From Pigmentiphaga sp. NML030171 (GTDB lineage: Bacteria > Pseudomonadota > Gammaproteobacteria > Burkholderiales > Burkholderiaceae_B): a DNA stretch of 32,883 nucleotides. The stretch covers positions 1 to 32,883 of the forward strand of contig NZ_NINX01000008.1 of assembly GCF_002188635.1 (NCBI RefSeq), given 5' to 3'. The notes below the pieces were generated by a model. That model searched no databases. It was not told where the DNA came from and saw only the letters and a list, made by a program, of their open reading frames with translations. How positions within the stretch are numbered: position 1 is the stretch's first letter; each line of letters opens with the position of its first letter. Below are positions 16,513 through 24,313 of the stretch, one piece after another. A program made the position numbers and the translations under genes.

Positions 16513-17463
16513 TCAGGCGGCTTCGACCAGGTGGGTCTGCGCGAAGCGCTCGGCGCACGCCAGGGCGGCCGAAGTCATGATGTCCAGGTTGCCGGCGTAG
16601 GCGGGCAGGTAATGCGCGGCGCCTTCGACTTCCAGGAACACCGAGGTCTTCAGGCCGGACAGCTTGCCCAGGCCGGGAACGTTCAGCGGCGCGCTGGCGG
16701 GGATCTCGTCGAACTGCACGCGCTGCTTCAGGCGGTAGCCGGGCACGTAGCTCTGCACCTTGGCGACCATCTCGGCGATGCTTTCCTCGATGGCCTTGGT
16801 GTCGGCCATTTCCGACAGCGTGAACACGGTGTCGCGCATGATGAGCGGCGGCTCGGCCGGGTTCAGGATGATGATGGCCTTGCCGCGGGCGGCGCCGCCG
16901 ATCACTTCGATGGCCTTGGAGGTGGTCTCGGTGAACTCGTCGATGTTGGCGCGCGTGCCGGGGCCCGCCGACTTGCTGGCGATGGACGCGATGATCTCGC
17001 CGTAGTGCACCTTGGCCACGCGCGAGACGGCCTTGACCATCGGAATGGTGGCCTGGCCGCCGCAGGTGACCATGTTGATGTTGGGCGAGTCGAGGTGCTC
17101 GTCGATGTTGATCGCGGGGATCACGTAGGGACCGATGGCGGCGGGCGTCAGGTCGATGACCTGCACGCCCTTGGCCTGCAGCAGTTCATTGTGGCGCTTG
17201 TGGGCGCCGGCCGAGGTCGCGTCGAAGGCAATGCGGATCTCGTTGAAATTGGGCATGGACAGGAGGCCGTCGATGCCGCCCGCCGTGGTGGGCACGCCCA
17301 GGCGCTCGGCGCGCGCCAGGCCGTCGGATTTCGGGTCGATGCCGACCATGGCGCCCATTTGCAGGTGCTTGCCATAGCGCATGATCTTGATCATCAGGTC
17401 GGTGCCGATGTTGCCCGAGCCGATGATCGCCACTTTGGATTTGTTGTCGTCTTGCCGCCCCAT
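16513..17463 (-). CDS. mhpF: Acetaldehyde dehydrogenase, acylating (MhpF/DmpF)
   Basis: The enzyme oxidises acetaldehyde to acetyl-CoA with NAD and CoA, using acetaldehyde channelled from MhpE. The 316-residue protein has the NAD-binding start [14 protein letters not shown] and the catalytic cysteine C134 in [11 protein letters not shown]. It also has the conserved [16 protein letters not shown] and [12 protein letters not shown] segments of the family. The ATG at 17463 with CAGGAG 6 bases upstream was chosen; an open extension to 17598 lacks a site and homology. It is first in a two-gene operon with mhpE. A dyad at 17565-17583 lies about 100 bases upstream and may control it. Confidence 0.95.
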   Translation of the reverse strand: MGRQDDNKSKVAIIGSGNIGTDLMIKIMRYGKHLQMGAMVGIDPKSDGLARAERLGVPTTAGGIDGLLSMPNFNEIRIAFDATSAGAHKRHNELLQAKGVQVIDLTPAAIGPYVIPAINIDEHLDSPNINMVTCGGQATIPMVKAVSRVAKVHYGEIIASIASKSAGPGTRANIDEFTETTSKAIEVIGGAARGKAIIILNPAEPPLIMRDTVFTLSEMADTKAIEESIAEMVAKVQSYVPGYRLKQRVQFDEIPASAPLNVPGLGKLSGLKTSVFLEVEGAAHYLPAYAGNLDIMTSAALACAERFAQTHLVEAA

Positions 17464-17564
17464 GAGCCGCTCCTGAGTGTGGTGATGCTGATACGGATTC
17501 GACCGATAGTATCTTCCAGCCGGGCGGAAATAGCCTTGCTTTTTTTGGGCATTCCACCGCTCTT

Positions 17565-17583
17565 GAAAGAAGATTCTTCCTTC
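17565..17583. promoter_or_regulatory. Dyad operator-like site between mhpF and the GGDEF gene
   Basis: Centred on T17574, the arms GAAAGAAGA and TCTTCCTTC pair at 8 of 9 positions. The core AGAAGATTCTT (17568-17578) recurs exactly at 18875-18885, just before the Lrp/AsnC gene. Lrp-family boxes have AT-centred dyads of about this size, so binding by the neighbouring regulator is a reasonable guess. A further 7-bp inverted repeat, CTTCCTT (17576-17582) with AAGGAAG (17597-17603), overlaps it. Confidence 0.4.
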
Positions 17584-17684
17584 CAGAAGTCCTTTCAAGG
17601 AAGAAATCCCTAGACGGGCGCACGGGCACCCGAAAAGGCCCCGGAAACCCCATCAGGGCTACACTGGCGGGGACAGACCCTCCC

Positions 17685-18905
17685 ATGTCCCATACCGATA
17701 CGCTCCTCGCGCTTTCCCACCCTCTCGTGGCGCTGCTGATCGCCGCGCTGCTGGGCGGCGCGTGGCGATTCATGGGGCGTCCCGCGCACCTGCTGTATTT
17801 CATCGGCGCCTTCGCCAGCTATGCGACGGCGCTGATCCTGCAGATCACGCTCTGGCCCGCCAACCTGACCGTCAACATCGCCGCGACGGGCGTGCTGTAC
17901 GGCGCCGGGGCCTTCCTGTTCGCCGGCGGCATCGCGCAACTGGAACGCCAGCGCCTGCCATCCTGGCCGTCGGCGCTGATCCTGGCGGCCATGCTGGCCG
18001 TGCGCCTGTGGAGCATCCGCGATCCGGCCTGGTCCGGCCTGCGCATCGGCGCGCTGTACACGGCGGTGACCCTGCTGTTCCTGCTCGCGCTGTGGCGAAT
18101 CCGGCATCTTGCGCGGGGGACGGCGCTGGAGCGGCTGCTGTTCGGCTTCCTGCTGCTGGGCACCCTGAGCCTGCTGCCCCGCGTCCTGCTGACCATGAAC
18201 GCCAAGACCCTGGACTATGGCTACGACGGCGGCATGTACTGGGTGCTGACCCAGCTCAGCTTCTATCTTTTCAGCGTCGGCGCGGCGGTGCTGCTGGTGC
18301 TGTTGACGGCATTCCGCACCATCGCCCATTTCAGCCTGGTGTCCGAACGCGATGCGCTGACCGGCCTGCGCAACCGGAACAGCCTGCTCGATTTCCTGGC
18401 CAGGAGCCGCGGCACGGCGGAGCGCTACGGCCTCGTCATCCTGGACGCGGATCACTTCAAGCAGATCAACGACCACTACGGCCACCCCGTGGGCGACGCG
18501 GTGCTGCAGGCCATGGCGGGCGTCCTGGCGCAGCACGTGCGCAAAATGGACGCCCTGGGCCGCATAGGCGGCGAGGAGTTCATGCTGGTCCTGCCGGGGG
18601 CGACGCTGGAGGAAACCGAGCAGGCCGCGGTGCGGTTGCAGGCGGCCCTGGCACAGCACGATTTCTCTTCCATCGTGCCCGGGCTGCGCTGCACGGCCAG
18701 CTTCGGCATAGGCAGCTTCGAGGGGGACGTGCCTTTCGAAGCATCCTACGCCCACGTCGACCGGCTGCTGGCGCTGGCCAAGCGGCAGGGCCGCAACCGC
18801 ATCGGCAAGGACGCCACCCAACCCGCCGAGGCGGTCGTCACGCAGGCAATGCCCCCGTTGGCTGCCTTTACAGGAGAAGATTCTTTTTCTACGATGAATC
18901 AATGA
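17685..18905 (+). CDS. Membrane diguanylate cyclase (GGDEF domain)
   Basis: The 406-residue protein has a membrane region of about seven hydrophobic segments (about 1-215) followed by a GGDEF domain that makes cyclic di-GMP from two GTP. The active site is the GGEEF variant in RIGGEEFMLVLPG. Upstream signs of the domain are DALTGLRNRNSL, LVILDADHFKQINDHYGH and GDAVL. RKMD precedes GGEEF by five residues, so the inhibitory I-site (RxxD) is present and product feedback is expected. It has no EAL domain. The end overlaps the Lrp gene start by 4 bases (ATGA), so the two are probably co-transcribed. Confidence 0.9.
   Translation: MSHTDTLLALSHPLVALLIAALLGGAWRFMGRPAHLLYFIGAFASYATALILQITLWPANLTVNIAATGVLYGAGAFLFAGGIAQLERQRLPSWPSALILAAMLAVRLWSIRDPAWSGLRIGALYTAVTLLFLLALWRIRHLARGTALERLLFGFLLLGTLSLLPRVLLTMNAKTLDYGYDGGMYWVLTQLSFYLFSVGAAVLLVLLTAFRTIAHFSLVSERDALTGLRNRNSLLDFLARSRGTAERYGLVILDADHFKQINDHYGHPVGDAVLQAMAGVLAQHVRKMDALGRIGGEEFMLVLPGATLEETEQAAVRLQAALAQHDFSSIVPGLRCTASFGIGSFEGDVPFEASYAHVDRLLALAKRQGRNRIGKDATQPAEAVVTQAMPPLAAFTGEDSFSTMNQ
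18875..18885. promoter_or_regulatory. Second copy of the AGAAGATTCTT motif, before the Lrp/AsnC gene
   Basis: The 11-base sequence AGAAGATTCTT repeats the core of the dyad at 17565-17583. It lies 17 bases before the ATG of the Lrp/AsnC gene and inside the end of the GGDEF gene. Its flanks are not palindromic, so it is a weaker site. The position suits autoregulation by the Lrp-type protein. Confidence 0.35.
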
Positions 18906-19387
18906 AAAAGAATGCTCCAACCGAATCCCTGGACCAGACCGACCTGCAGCTGATGCGCCACCTGCAGGAAGACGGCCGCCTGTCCAACGCCAAGCTGGCC
19001 CAGCGCGTGGCGCTGAGCGAGACCCCCTGCTGGCACCGGCTGCGCAAGCTGGAATCCGAAGGCTATATCCAGGGCTACCAGGCCATGCTGGACCGGCGCA
19101 AGCTGGGGCTGGGCGAACTGGCCTTCATCAGCCTGAATTTTTCGCCGCACACGGCGCAAGCCTTCGAGGCGCTGGAGCAACTGGTGGCGGCGAACGACCA
19201 GGTGCTGACCTGCCACCGCGTCACCGGCGAGGCCGACTTCGTGATGATGGTGGTGGCCGAGGACCTGGACTCGGTGCGCGACTTCATCGACAAGGTGCTG
19301 CGCACGCTGCCCAACGTGGCCACGGTGCGCACCAGCCTGTCGCTAAGGGAAGTGAAGTTCTCGAGCAAGCTGCCGCTGCCTGCGTGA
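18902..19387 (+). CDS. Lrp/AsnC family transcriptional regulator
   Basis: A 161-residue regulator with an N-terminal winged helix (about 10-60: LDQTDLQLMRHLQEDGRLSN, AKLAQRVALSE, CWHRLRKLESEGYIQGYQA) and a C-terminal RAM domain (VTGEADFVMMVVAEDLDSV) that forms dimers and octamers and often binds an amino acid. The ATG at 18902 overlaps the stop codon of the GGDEF gene (ATGA), so translation is probably coupled. Length and motifs match the Lrp branch without change. Its effector and targets are unknown; two copies of a dyad motif nearby are possible sites. Confidence 0.92.
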   Translation: MKKNAPTESLDQTDLQLMRHLQEDGRLSNAKLAQRVALSETPCWHRLRKLESEGYIQGYQAMLDRRKLGLGELAFISLNFSPHTAQAFEALEQLVAANDQVLTCHRVTGEADFVMMVVAEDLDSVRDFIDKVLRTLPNVATVRTSLSLREVKFSSKLPLPA

Positions 19388-19391
19388 AACT

Positions 19392-20060
19392 TCAGCCTCC
19401 GCGCAGTCGTGCCGCCGTGGCCTCGTCCGCCGGCTTGGCCAGCAGGCCGCCGCGGTCGTTGAACAACACTTCGTAGCGCGCGCCGTCGAACATGGGCATG
19501 AAGGTGGCGCTGCCGTACTCGGCATCGACGTAGGGCAGCCAGCGCGAGAATTCGCGTTTCAGCACCCACAGGTCTGGCAGGCGCCGGTCGTCGTCCAACG
19601 CGTACATGGTGCGCAGGACGCTGCGTTCGCGCTCGATGTCGTCATAGCGCCCGCCGATGCGGTCCAGGCGGTACAGCGAAGGCACCCCGGCCAGCGCCGC
19701 CGGCAGCCGCCAGCGCAGCACGCGCGCATCGATCTGCCACGCGTCGCCCGACAGCACGAACTGCCGCTCGCCCTGGGGCGCGCCGGCCGGCCCGGGCGGC
19801 AGCGCGACAGTGACGCGGTAGCGCTGCGGGCCTTCCTGCTTGAGCTCGATGGTGGCCACCTGCCGGTCTTCGAACAATTGCAGGTAGCGATGGACCGTGA
19901 AGGCCAGCAACCCCGAGACCAGGCTCAGGGCAACCAGCGCCAGGCCAAGCAGGCGCCGCAATGGCCGCAGCCCGCGCGACCCGAAGGCCATGCCGAGTCC
20001 GGGAACGGCAAGAATGATCGCCGCCACGGCGATCCAGAGAGAAGGGCTCAGCGCATCCAC
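19392..20060 (-). CDS. Membrane protein of unknown function
   Basis: A 222-residue protein with two hydrophobic segments near the N-terminus (about 7-27 and 37-57), then a soluble domain of about 160 residues. The latter is probably periplasmic and has many charged residues and an LYRLDRIGGRYDDIERE motif. It resembles conserved Burkholderiales proteins that are often labelled loosely as efflux-pump related; I would not infer transport. The start is GTG at 20060 with GGAGG 6 bases upstream. It converges on the Lrp gene with a 4-base gap. Confidence 0.72.
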   Translation of the reverse strand: MDALSPSLWIAVAAIILAVPGLGMAFGSRGLRPLRRLLGLALVALSLVSGLLAFTVHRYLQLFEDRQVATIELKQEGPQRYRVTVALPPGPAGAPQGERQFVLSGDAWQIDARVLRWRLPAALAGVPSLYRLDRIGGRYDDIERERSVLRTMYALDDDRRLPDLWVLKREFSRWLPYVDAEYGSATFMPMFDGARYEVLFNDRGGLLAKPADEATAARLRGG

Positions 20061-20194
20061 CCGGGGCCTCCATGTGTATTCCGGGCATCATGCTCGCACA
20101 AACCGGGGGAACGCGTATGTTACGGGTTACCACCGGAGGCTCCGGGCCGGGAGCGCCCGCTGGGGCTGGCCCTGGCTTTTCGAGGCCGTGGCGT

Positions 20195-20290
20195 TCATCC
20201 GCAGGACGACAGCGGGGCGTTGTCCACGATCCTGCGCGCCAGGGTCCCGGCTTCTTTCGCCAGCTGGTCGGGGTCGCAGATGCGGTTGAT
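20195..20290 (-). pseudogene. Enoyl-CoA hydratase/isomerase fragment
   Basis: About 30 reverse-strand codons (INRICDPDQLAKEAGTLARR, then IVDNAPLS) match the region of crotonase-fold enzymes where a helix follows the active-site half. They end at a stop at 20195. Neither the catalytic N-terminal half nor the C-terminus is present. The fragment overlaps the start of the forward Bug fragment near 20275, so this is a junction between two broken genes. The piece is short, hence the limited confidence. Confidence 0.45.
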
Positions 20291-20468
20291 CGCCACCTTG
20301 AACGAGCAGATCAACGCGGTCCTGGGCGAAGCGGCCACCAAGCGGCGCATGCAGGAACTGGGCGTGGCGCCCAGCCCCGACACGCCCGAGGACATGGCGG
20401 CCTTCATGAACACCGAGGGGCGGCGGTGGCAGGCGACGGTGCAATCGGCGAACGTCAGCTTGCAATGA
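20271..20468 (+). pseudogene. Bug-family solute receptor, C-terminal fragment
   Basis: The forward frame reads LIATLNEQINAVLGEAATKR, RMQELGVAPSPDTPEDMAAF and then TEGRRWQATVQSANVSLQ before a stop. This is the invariant C-terminal end of Bug/TctC-type periplasmic receptors (N-x-x-I-N-x-x-L helix, then TPE and ExxRW). About 80 percent of the gene, including the signal peptide and binding lobes, is gone. It is unrelated in position to the intact Bug gene at 24314. Confidence 0.72.
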
Positions 20469-20470
20469 CG

Positions 20471-20494
20471 AAAGAGGCGGCCCCGCGCCGCCCC
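20471..20494 (-). terminator. Probable terminator of mhpBC
   Basis: On the reverse strand, GGGGCGGC and GCCGCCTC form an 8-bp stem with one G-T pair around a 5-base loop, followed by TTTCG. It lies 8 bases after the mhpC stop codon. The stem is strong but the T run is short. Confidence 0.5.
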
Positions 20495-20501
20495 TTCCTG
20501 C

Positions 20502-21371
20502 TCAGTCGTCCAGGAACTCCCGCACCATCCTATTGAACTTTTCAGCGTGCTCCCACTGCGCCCAGTGCCCGCAGCGGCTGAACACGTGCAGTTCGGCATC
20601 GGGCAGCCCCCACAGCAGCCGCAGCCCGACGTCCATGGGTACGAAGCGATCATCGCGCCCCCAGATGACCAGGGTCCGGGCCTTGATCTCTCCCAGGCGA
20701 TGGCCCAGGTCCGGGTACTGCTTGGGATTCACTTCCGAACTCTTCACGAAATTCCGCAAATGCTCGCGACGGGCCAGCATGTTGTCCAGGCGCGCCTGGA
20801 ACAATTCTTCCGTCAGGCTGCCGGGATCATAGACGAACACGTTCATCATGCGCTTGAGATTCTCGATGGTCGGATCGCGATACAGAGCGCCGATCAACTT
20901 GAGTCCCTCGGTGGGCATGGGCACGAATTGGCTGGGACCGCCGGTACCACCGCCCATCAGTACCAGCTTGCCGGTGCGCGCGGGATTGCTCAACGCGAAG
21001 GCTACCGCGCTGTGCGCTCCCATGGAGTTGCCAATGATGTGCGCCTTGTCCAGGCCAATGGCGTCCATCATGCCCTTGAGCGCCTGGGCATTGAGGTCCG
21101 AGCGCGAGCCGGTGCTGACGACGGGGTCGCTCTTGCTCCAGCCGGGGAAGTCCAGCAGGATGACCCGGTAGCCGGCCTCAACCAGCGGCTCGATATTGCG
21201 GTTGAAGTTGGCCCAGCCGCTGGCGCCCGGCCCCGACCCATGCAGCATGACCACGGTCTCGCCGCCGCTGCCGACGTCGTTGTAGTGCAGTTGCAGCTTC
21301 TGGTCGCCAGTATCGATGCGGACGAACCTGCTGGTGGAGGCCTCGCTGAAGACGGGGGTTGGCGTGGACAT
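20502..21371 (-). CDS. mhpC: 2-hydroxy-6-oxonona-2,4-dienedioate hydrolase (MhpC)
   Basis: This alpha/beta hydrolase cleaves the C-C bond of the ring-fission product of 3-(2,3-dihydroxyphenyl)propionate, giving 2-hydroxypenta-2,4-dienoate and succinate. The 289-residue protein matches E. coli MhpC (288) along its length. It has the oxyanion loop [13 protein letters not shown], nucleophile S116 in GNSMGA, Asp in WGRDDRFVP and His in [10 protein letters not shown]. The ATG at 21371 with GAGGAG 6 bases upstream aligns with the E. coli start. An ATG at 21401, overlapping the mhpB stop (ATGA), would add 10 residues. It is second in an mhpBC operon. Confidence 0.94.
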   Translation of the reverse strand: MSTPTPVFSEASTSRFVRIDTGDQKLQLHYNDVGSGGETVVMLHGSGPGASGWANFNRNIEPLVEAGYRVILLDFPGWSKSDPVVSTGSRSDLNAQALKGMMDAIGLDKAHIIGNSMGAHSAVAFALSNPARTGKLVLMGGGTGGPSQFVPMPTEGLKLIGALYRDPTIENLKRMMNVFVYDPGSLTEELFQARLDNMLARREHLRNFVKSSEVNPKQYPDLGHRLGEIKARTLVIWGRDDRFVPMDVGLRLLWGLPDAELHVFSRCGHWAQWEHAEKFNRMVREFLDD

Positions 21372-21397
21372 GATGTCGATCTCCTCGGGTCGATGGG

Positions 21398-22342
21398 TCA
21401 TTTGTCCTGCATGAACAGGATGCCGTAGCCGGCGATGAGTTCCGGGATGGCCTGGTAGTGCCTCAGCCCACAGGGCAGCGGCCGGGATGGCAGGGCCGCG
21501 CGGGCGACCAGCCAGGTCTTGGATTCATGGGCGGACAAGCCTGCCTCGCAGGCGATGGCATCTTCATTCCAGGCCGCCAGGGCTTGCAGGTCTCCCCCGG
21601 CCAGTGCGTCCATCCAGCGAGCATCCCACTCCGGGTTGAGCGGTTTCATGTCCGGCGCGCCGCCTGCCAGGGCCATACCAGCAGCCATCACGCGCGCGGT
21701 CTTGGCGTCACGCTCAGCGGACGTGGGCTCCTGCCGGACGATGATGCGTTCGCGCACCGCGGGATCGGGATGCGCCAGGGTCGGAACCGGCGGCTCGTGC
21801 GAAAGGCCGCCCGATCCGATCAGCAAGGTTCGACGCGGCAGCGCGTCCAGGAAGCGGCCAAGCTCCTGGCCCAGCTGCAAGCAACGGCGCAGACGTGGAA
21901 TGCCCGGCTGGGCGACAGCGTTCAGGAACAAGGGGACGACCGGCGGTGTATCCAGGTCGCCCCACAGGAACTGCAACGCCTGCACGAAACCGTGGTCAAC
22001 CTGCATGCGACGAGACAGCGCGATGTCGAAACCCGCATCCATCAAGTGATCCGCCAGTGCCAACACGGTGGATTCGTCGACATTCAGTGCGCCGGCCGGC
22101 GTCAGATAGTCGCCCACCGAGCGCGCAGCGCTGCCCAGGCAGAACGGCGGCATTAATTCATTGAAGAAGCCGTTGTAGTGATCGGGCCCGGCCAGCACCA
22201 CCAGCTGAGGATCGAAGGCGCGCACCAGTTCGCGGGCCTGGGCGATGGCCGCATCCAGCGTCCTCTGGACATCGCTGGCCAGCGGGTTCAATCCGAACAA
22301 CGGGGTGTGCGACATCCCAAGGAAAGCTCGCGTCGCAGTCAC
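21398..22342 (-). CDS. mhpB: 2,3-dihydroxyphenylpropionate 1,2-dioxygenase (MhpB)
   Basis: A class III extradiol ring-cleavage dioxygenase with an Fe(II) site, opening 3-(2,3-dihydroxyphenyl)propionate or the cinnamate analogue. The 314-residue length equals that of E. coli MhpB. Shared features are GMSHTPL near the N-terminus, [27 protein letters not shown], the [14 protein letters not shown] block, and the late HESKTW and GYG motifs. The start is GTG at 22342 with GAGGTG 7 bases upstream. The gene is the first of the leftward mhpBC pair, divergent from the ring-hydroxylase operon across an MhpR-type operator. Confidence 0.94.
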   Translation of the reverse strand: MTATRAFLGMSHTPLFGLNPLASDVQRTLDAAIAQARELVRAFDPQLVVLAGPDHYNGFFNELMPPFCLGSAARSVGDYLTPAGALNVDESTVLALADHLMDAGFDIALSRRMQVDHGFVQALQFLWGDLDTPPVVPLFLNAVAQPGIPRLRRCLQLGQELGRFLDALPRRTLLIGSGGLSHEPPVPTLAHPDPAVRERIIVRQEPTSAERDAKTARVMAAGMALAGGAPDMKPLNPEWDARWMDALAGGDLQALAAWNEDAIACEAGLSAHESKTWLVARAALPSRPLPCGLRHYQAIPELIAGYGILFMQDK

Positions 22343-22402
22343 TCGATCACCTCATGCTTTATCCGCAAAGCCTGGACTTTAAGGACTCGAAGCGCCCATA
22401 GG

Positions 22403-22419
22403 GGTGCACATTGTGCACC
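22403..22419. promoter_or_regulatory. MhpR-type operator, perfect 17-bp palindrome
   Basis: GGTGCACATTGTGCACC has two perfect 8-base arms around a central T. It resembles the E. coli MhpR operator, which as I recall contains the same GGTGCAC half-sites and lies about 58 bases before the start. Here the centre is about 60 bases before the predicted start of the rightward promoter. A third GTGCAC follows at 22423-22428 inside an 8-bp palindrome (CGTGCACG), 10 bases further on. The MhpR-like gene lies at 26428. Confidence 0.75.
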
Positions 22420-22435
22420 TTCGTGCACGTGATCG

Positions 22436-22464
22436 TTGATGTCCGCAACAGCCACCCATAGGAT
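22436..22464 (+). promoter_or_regulatory. Predicted promoter of the ring-hydroxylase operon
   Basis: TTGATG (22436-22441) and TAGGAT (22459-22464) are separated by 17 bases and each match the sigma-70 consensus at 4 of 6 positions. That is a weak promoter, as expected for one needing an activator. The start would be about 22471. The palindrome at 22403-22419 then sits near -60, the place for an IclR-type activator. Confidence 0.5.
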
Positions 22465-22492
22465 GCGCCGGTCCAGAAGTAGGAGTAGAAAT

Positions 22493-23761
22493 ATGAATGT
22501 CCGGCTGGAATCCCGTCCGTTCGCCAGCATGGTGGACGAACAGCCCAACGAGTTCCGCGTCGCCACCGCGGCGTACCGCGGTCCGGAGATCTTCGAGCAA
22601 GAAATGGAGAAGATTTTCTACCGGACCTGGATCTACCTTTGCCATGAAAGCGAAATCGCCGAGCCCGGCGATTTCAAGTCGACCCAGATCGGTACACGGC
22701 CGGTCGTCGTCGCGCGCGGCCGCGAAGGTGGCGTGCACGCGTTCCTGAATGCCTGTGCGCACCGCGGCGCCACGCTGTGCCGCGAGGAAAAGGGCAATAC
22801 CCGGTCTTTCGTCTGCCCGTATCACGGCTGGTCTTTCCGTCCGTCGGGCGAACTGCTCGGTATTCCGGACGAAGCGCGCTATCCGACTGGCTTCGACAAA
22901 TCCGACAAGAACCTCAGGCCCGTTCCCCGCATCGCATCCTACGGAGGCCTGATCTTCGGCTCCTTCAATCCTGGCGTGGAAGACCTGGAGACATTCCTGG
23001 GCGGTGCCCGGCGGCACATCGACATCTGGCTCAAGCGCGCCGCAGGCAGCCGCTACCGCCTGGCCACTTCGCACAAGTACGGCTTCAACGGCAACTGGAA
23101 ATTCCAAGCCGAGAACGTCCACGACGGCTACCATCCGGGCTTCGTCCACAAGTCGGCGTTCAATACGGTACGCAAATTCGACGGATCGTTCGAGAACCGG
23201 GAACTCAAGGCTTCGGTGCGCCAGCAAGGCCACACGCGAGGCTATCCCGAAGGGCACGGCACGCTGGAGGCGGGGGCACCGCTGGAGTCGGGCGGGATCG
23301 ATCCGCGCGTGCGGCAGGCCTACAACGACCAGTTGAAGACCTTGTACGGCGAGGATGAGACCGCCGAGATCCTGACCAACCGTCAATTCCTGATCTTCCC
23401 CAACCTGGTGATCTTCGATTTCAACATTCGCGTGGTCCAGCCCATCGCGCACGATCGAACCGAGGTCTATTCCTATCCGGTGATGATCGAGGACGCGCAT
23501 GAGCAGCTCAATGCCAATCGCATGCTGGACGCCCAGACCAGGGTGGGTACGGCGGGCATCCTGTCGGCCGACGATATCGATGTGTTCGCGGGTAACCAGA
23601 ACGCGCTGAAGGCCAACTGCTTCGACTGGATCACACTCAGCCGCGGGCTGGACAAGGAGGAGATCCTGCCGTGCGGCGAGCACGTCGGCGTCTATAGCGA
23701 CGAAACGCCTCAGCGCGCGTTCTGGCGTGCCTGGCGCTCGAAGATGGCATCAGCCCGCTGA
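22493..23761 (+). CDS. Aromatic ring-hydroxylating oxygenase, alpha (catalytic) subunit
   Basis: The 422-residue protein has a Rieske [2Fe-2S] site with C88-x-H90 and C108-x-x-H111 (CAHRGATLC and CPYHGWSF). Its catalytic domain has D211, H214 and H219 in NVHDGYHPGFVH, the electron-bridging Asp and the iron-binding histidines. Size and the pairing with a 160-residue beta subunit fit the benzoate / terephthalate / salicylate-5-hydroxylase group better than naphthalene or biphenyl dioxygenases. The exact substrate cannot be read off. With mhpB and an MhpR-type regulator next to it, a phenylpropanoid or similar ring acid is the likeliest guess. The start is the ATG at 22493 with AGGAG 8 bases upstream. 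No ferredoxin or reductase gene is in the window. Confidence 0.9.
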   Translation: MNVRLESRPFASMVDEQPNEFRVATAAYRGPEIFEQEMEKIFYRTWIYLCHESEIAEPGDFKSTQIGTRPVVVARGREGGVHAFLNACAHRGATLCREEKGNTRSFVCPYHGWSFRPSGELLGIPDEARYPTGFDKSDKNLRPVPRIASYGGLIFGSFNPGVEDLETFLGGARRHIDIWLKRAAGSRYRLATSHKYGFNGNWKFQAENVHDGYHPGFVHKSAFNTVRKFDGSFENRELKASVRQQGHTRGYPEGHGTLEAGAPLESGGIDPRVRQAYNDQLKTLYGEDETAEILTNRQFLIFPNLVIFDFNIRVVQPIAHDRTEVYSYPVMIEDAHEQLNANRMLDAQTRVGTAGILSADDIDVFAGNQNALKANCFDWITLSRGLDKEEILPCGEHVGVYSDETPQRAFWRAWRSKMASAR

Positions 23762-23782
23762 ACAATCCCGCCCGGAGCATCC

Positions 23783-24265
23783 ATGTCCCATCCCATCCAT
23801 CGACTCATACATCAAGAAGCGCGTCTGCTGGACGAGGGCCGGCTCGACGACTGGCTCGCGCTGTACGCCGACGACGCCACCTATTGGGTGCCGATCGACG
23901 AACACGCCGACCCGTTGAAGGATTCATCGGTCATCTACGACGACCGCCTGCGCCTGGCCATGCGCGTCGAGCAGATCATGCGCCAATCCCGCGTGGCGCA
24001 GTCGCCGGCATCCAATACCTTGCGCATGATCACCAACGTGGACGTGGCCGAGAACGGCGACCTGGCCTCCGCGACATTCGCCCTGCTGCTGACTGAAGTG
24101 CGTTCTGGCGACTGGCGCCAGAACGGCCTCGGAGAAACCCGGCTCTTTCCCGCCCATTGCACGATGACGTGCAGCCGGACCGCGGACGGCTGGAAGATCC
24201 AGCACAAGAAGATCGTGCTGCTGCATCGCAGACAGCCGATCGTGGGCCTGTCGTTCATCATCTAG
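23783..24265 (+). CDS. Aromatic ring-hydroxylating oxygenase, beta subunit
   Basis: The 160-residue protein has the SnoaL/NTF2-like fold of small oxygenase subunits: HRLIHQEARLLDEGRLDDWL, ADDATYWVPIDEHADPL, SVIYDDRLRLAMRVEQI, and a C-terminal KIQHKKIVLLH strand. It has no cofactor and holds the alpha subunits in an alpha3-beta3 complex. It starts 21 bases after the alpha gene with GGAG upstream. It is the second gene of the rightward operon. Confidence 0.9.
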   Translation: MSHPIHRLIHQEARLLDEGRLDDWLALYADDATYWVPIDEHADPLKDSSVIYDDRLRLAMRVEQIMRQSRVAQSPASNTLRMITNVDVAENGDLASATFALLLTEVRSGDWRQNGLGETRLFPAHCTMTCSRTADGWKIQHKKIVLLHRRQPIVGLSFII

Positions 24266-24313
24266 CGGCCTGGCCGCGCGGAGTGCCCTCGGGCTCCCAT
24301 ATCAGGAGACATC

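Noticed and set aside
15402-17613. Long forward frames (15402-16580 and 16492-17613) opposite mhpE and mhpF
   Set aside because: They are antisense shadows of high-GC genes whose products are clearly identified on the other strand. Their composition is dominated by Gly, Ala, Val and His, as expected of such shadows.
17762-18900. 541-codon frame that contains the Lrp gene at its end
   Set aside because: Only the part from 18902 is real. The upstream part is a shifted reading of the GGDEF gene.
22379-23683. 434-codon reverse frame opposite the oxygenase alpha gene
   Set aside because: It is an antisense shadow; the forward product has complete Rieske and iron motifs.
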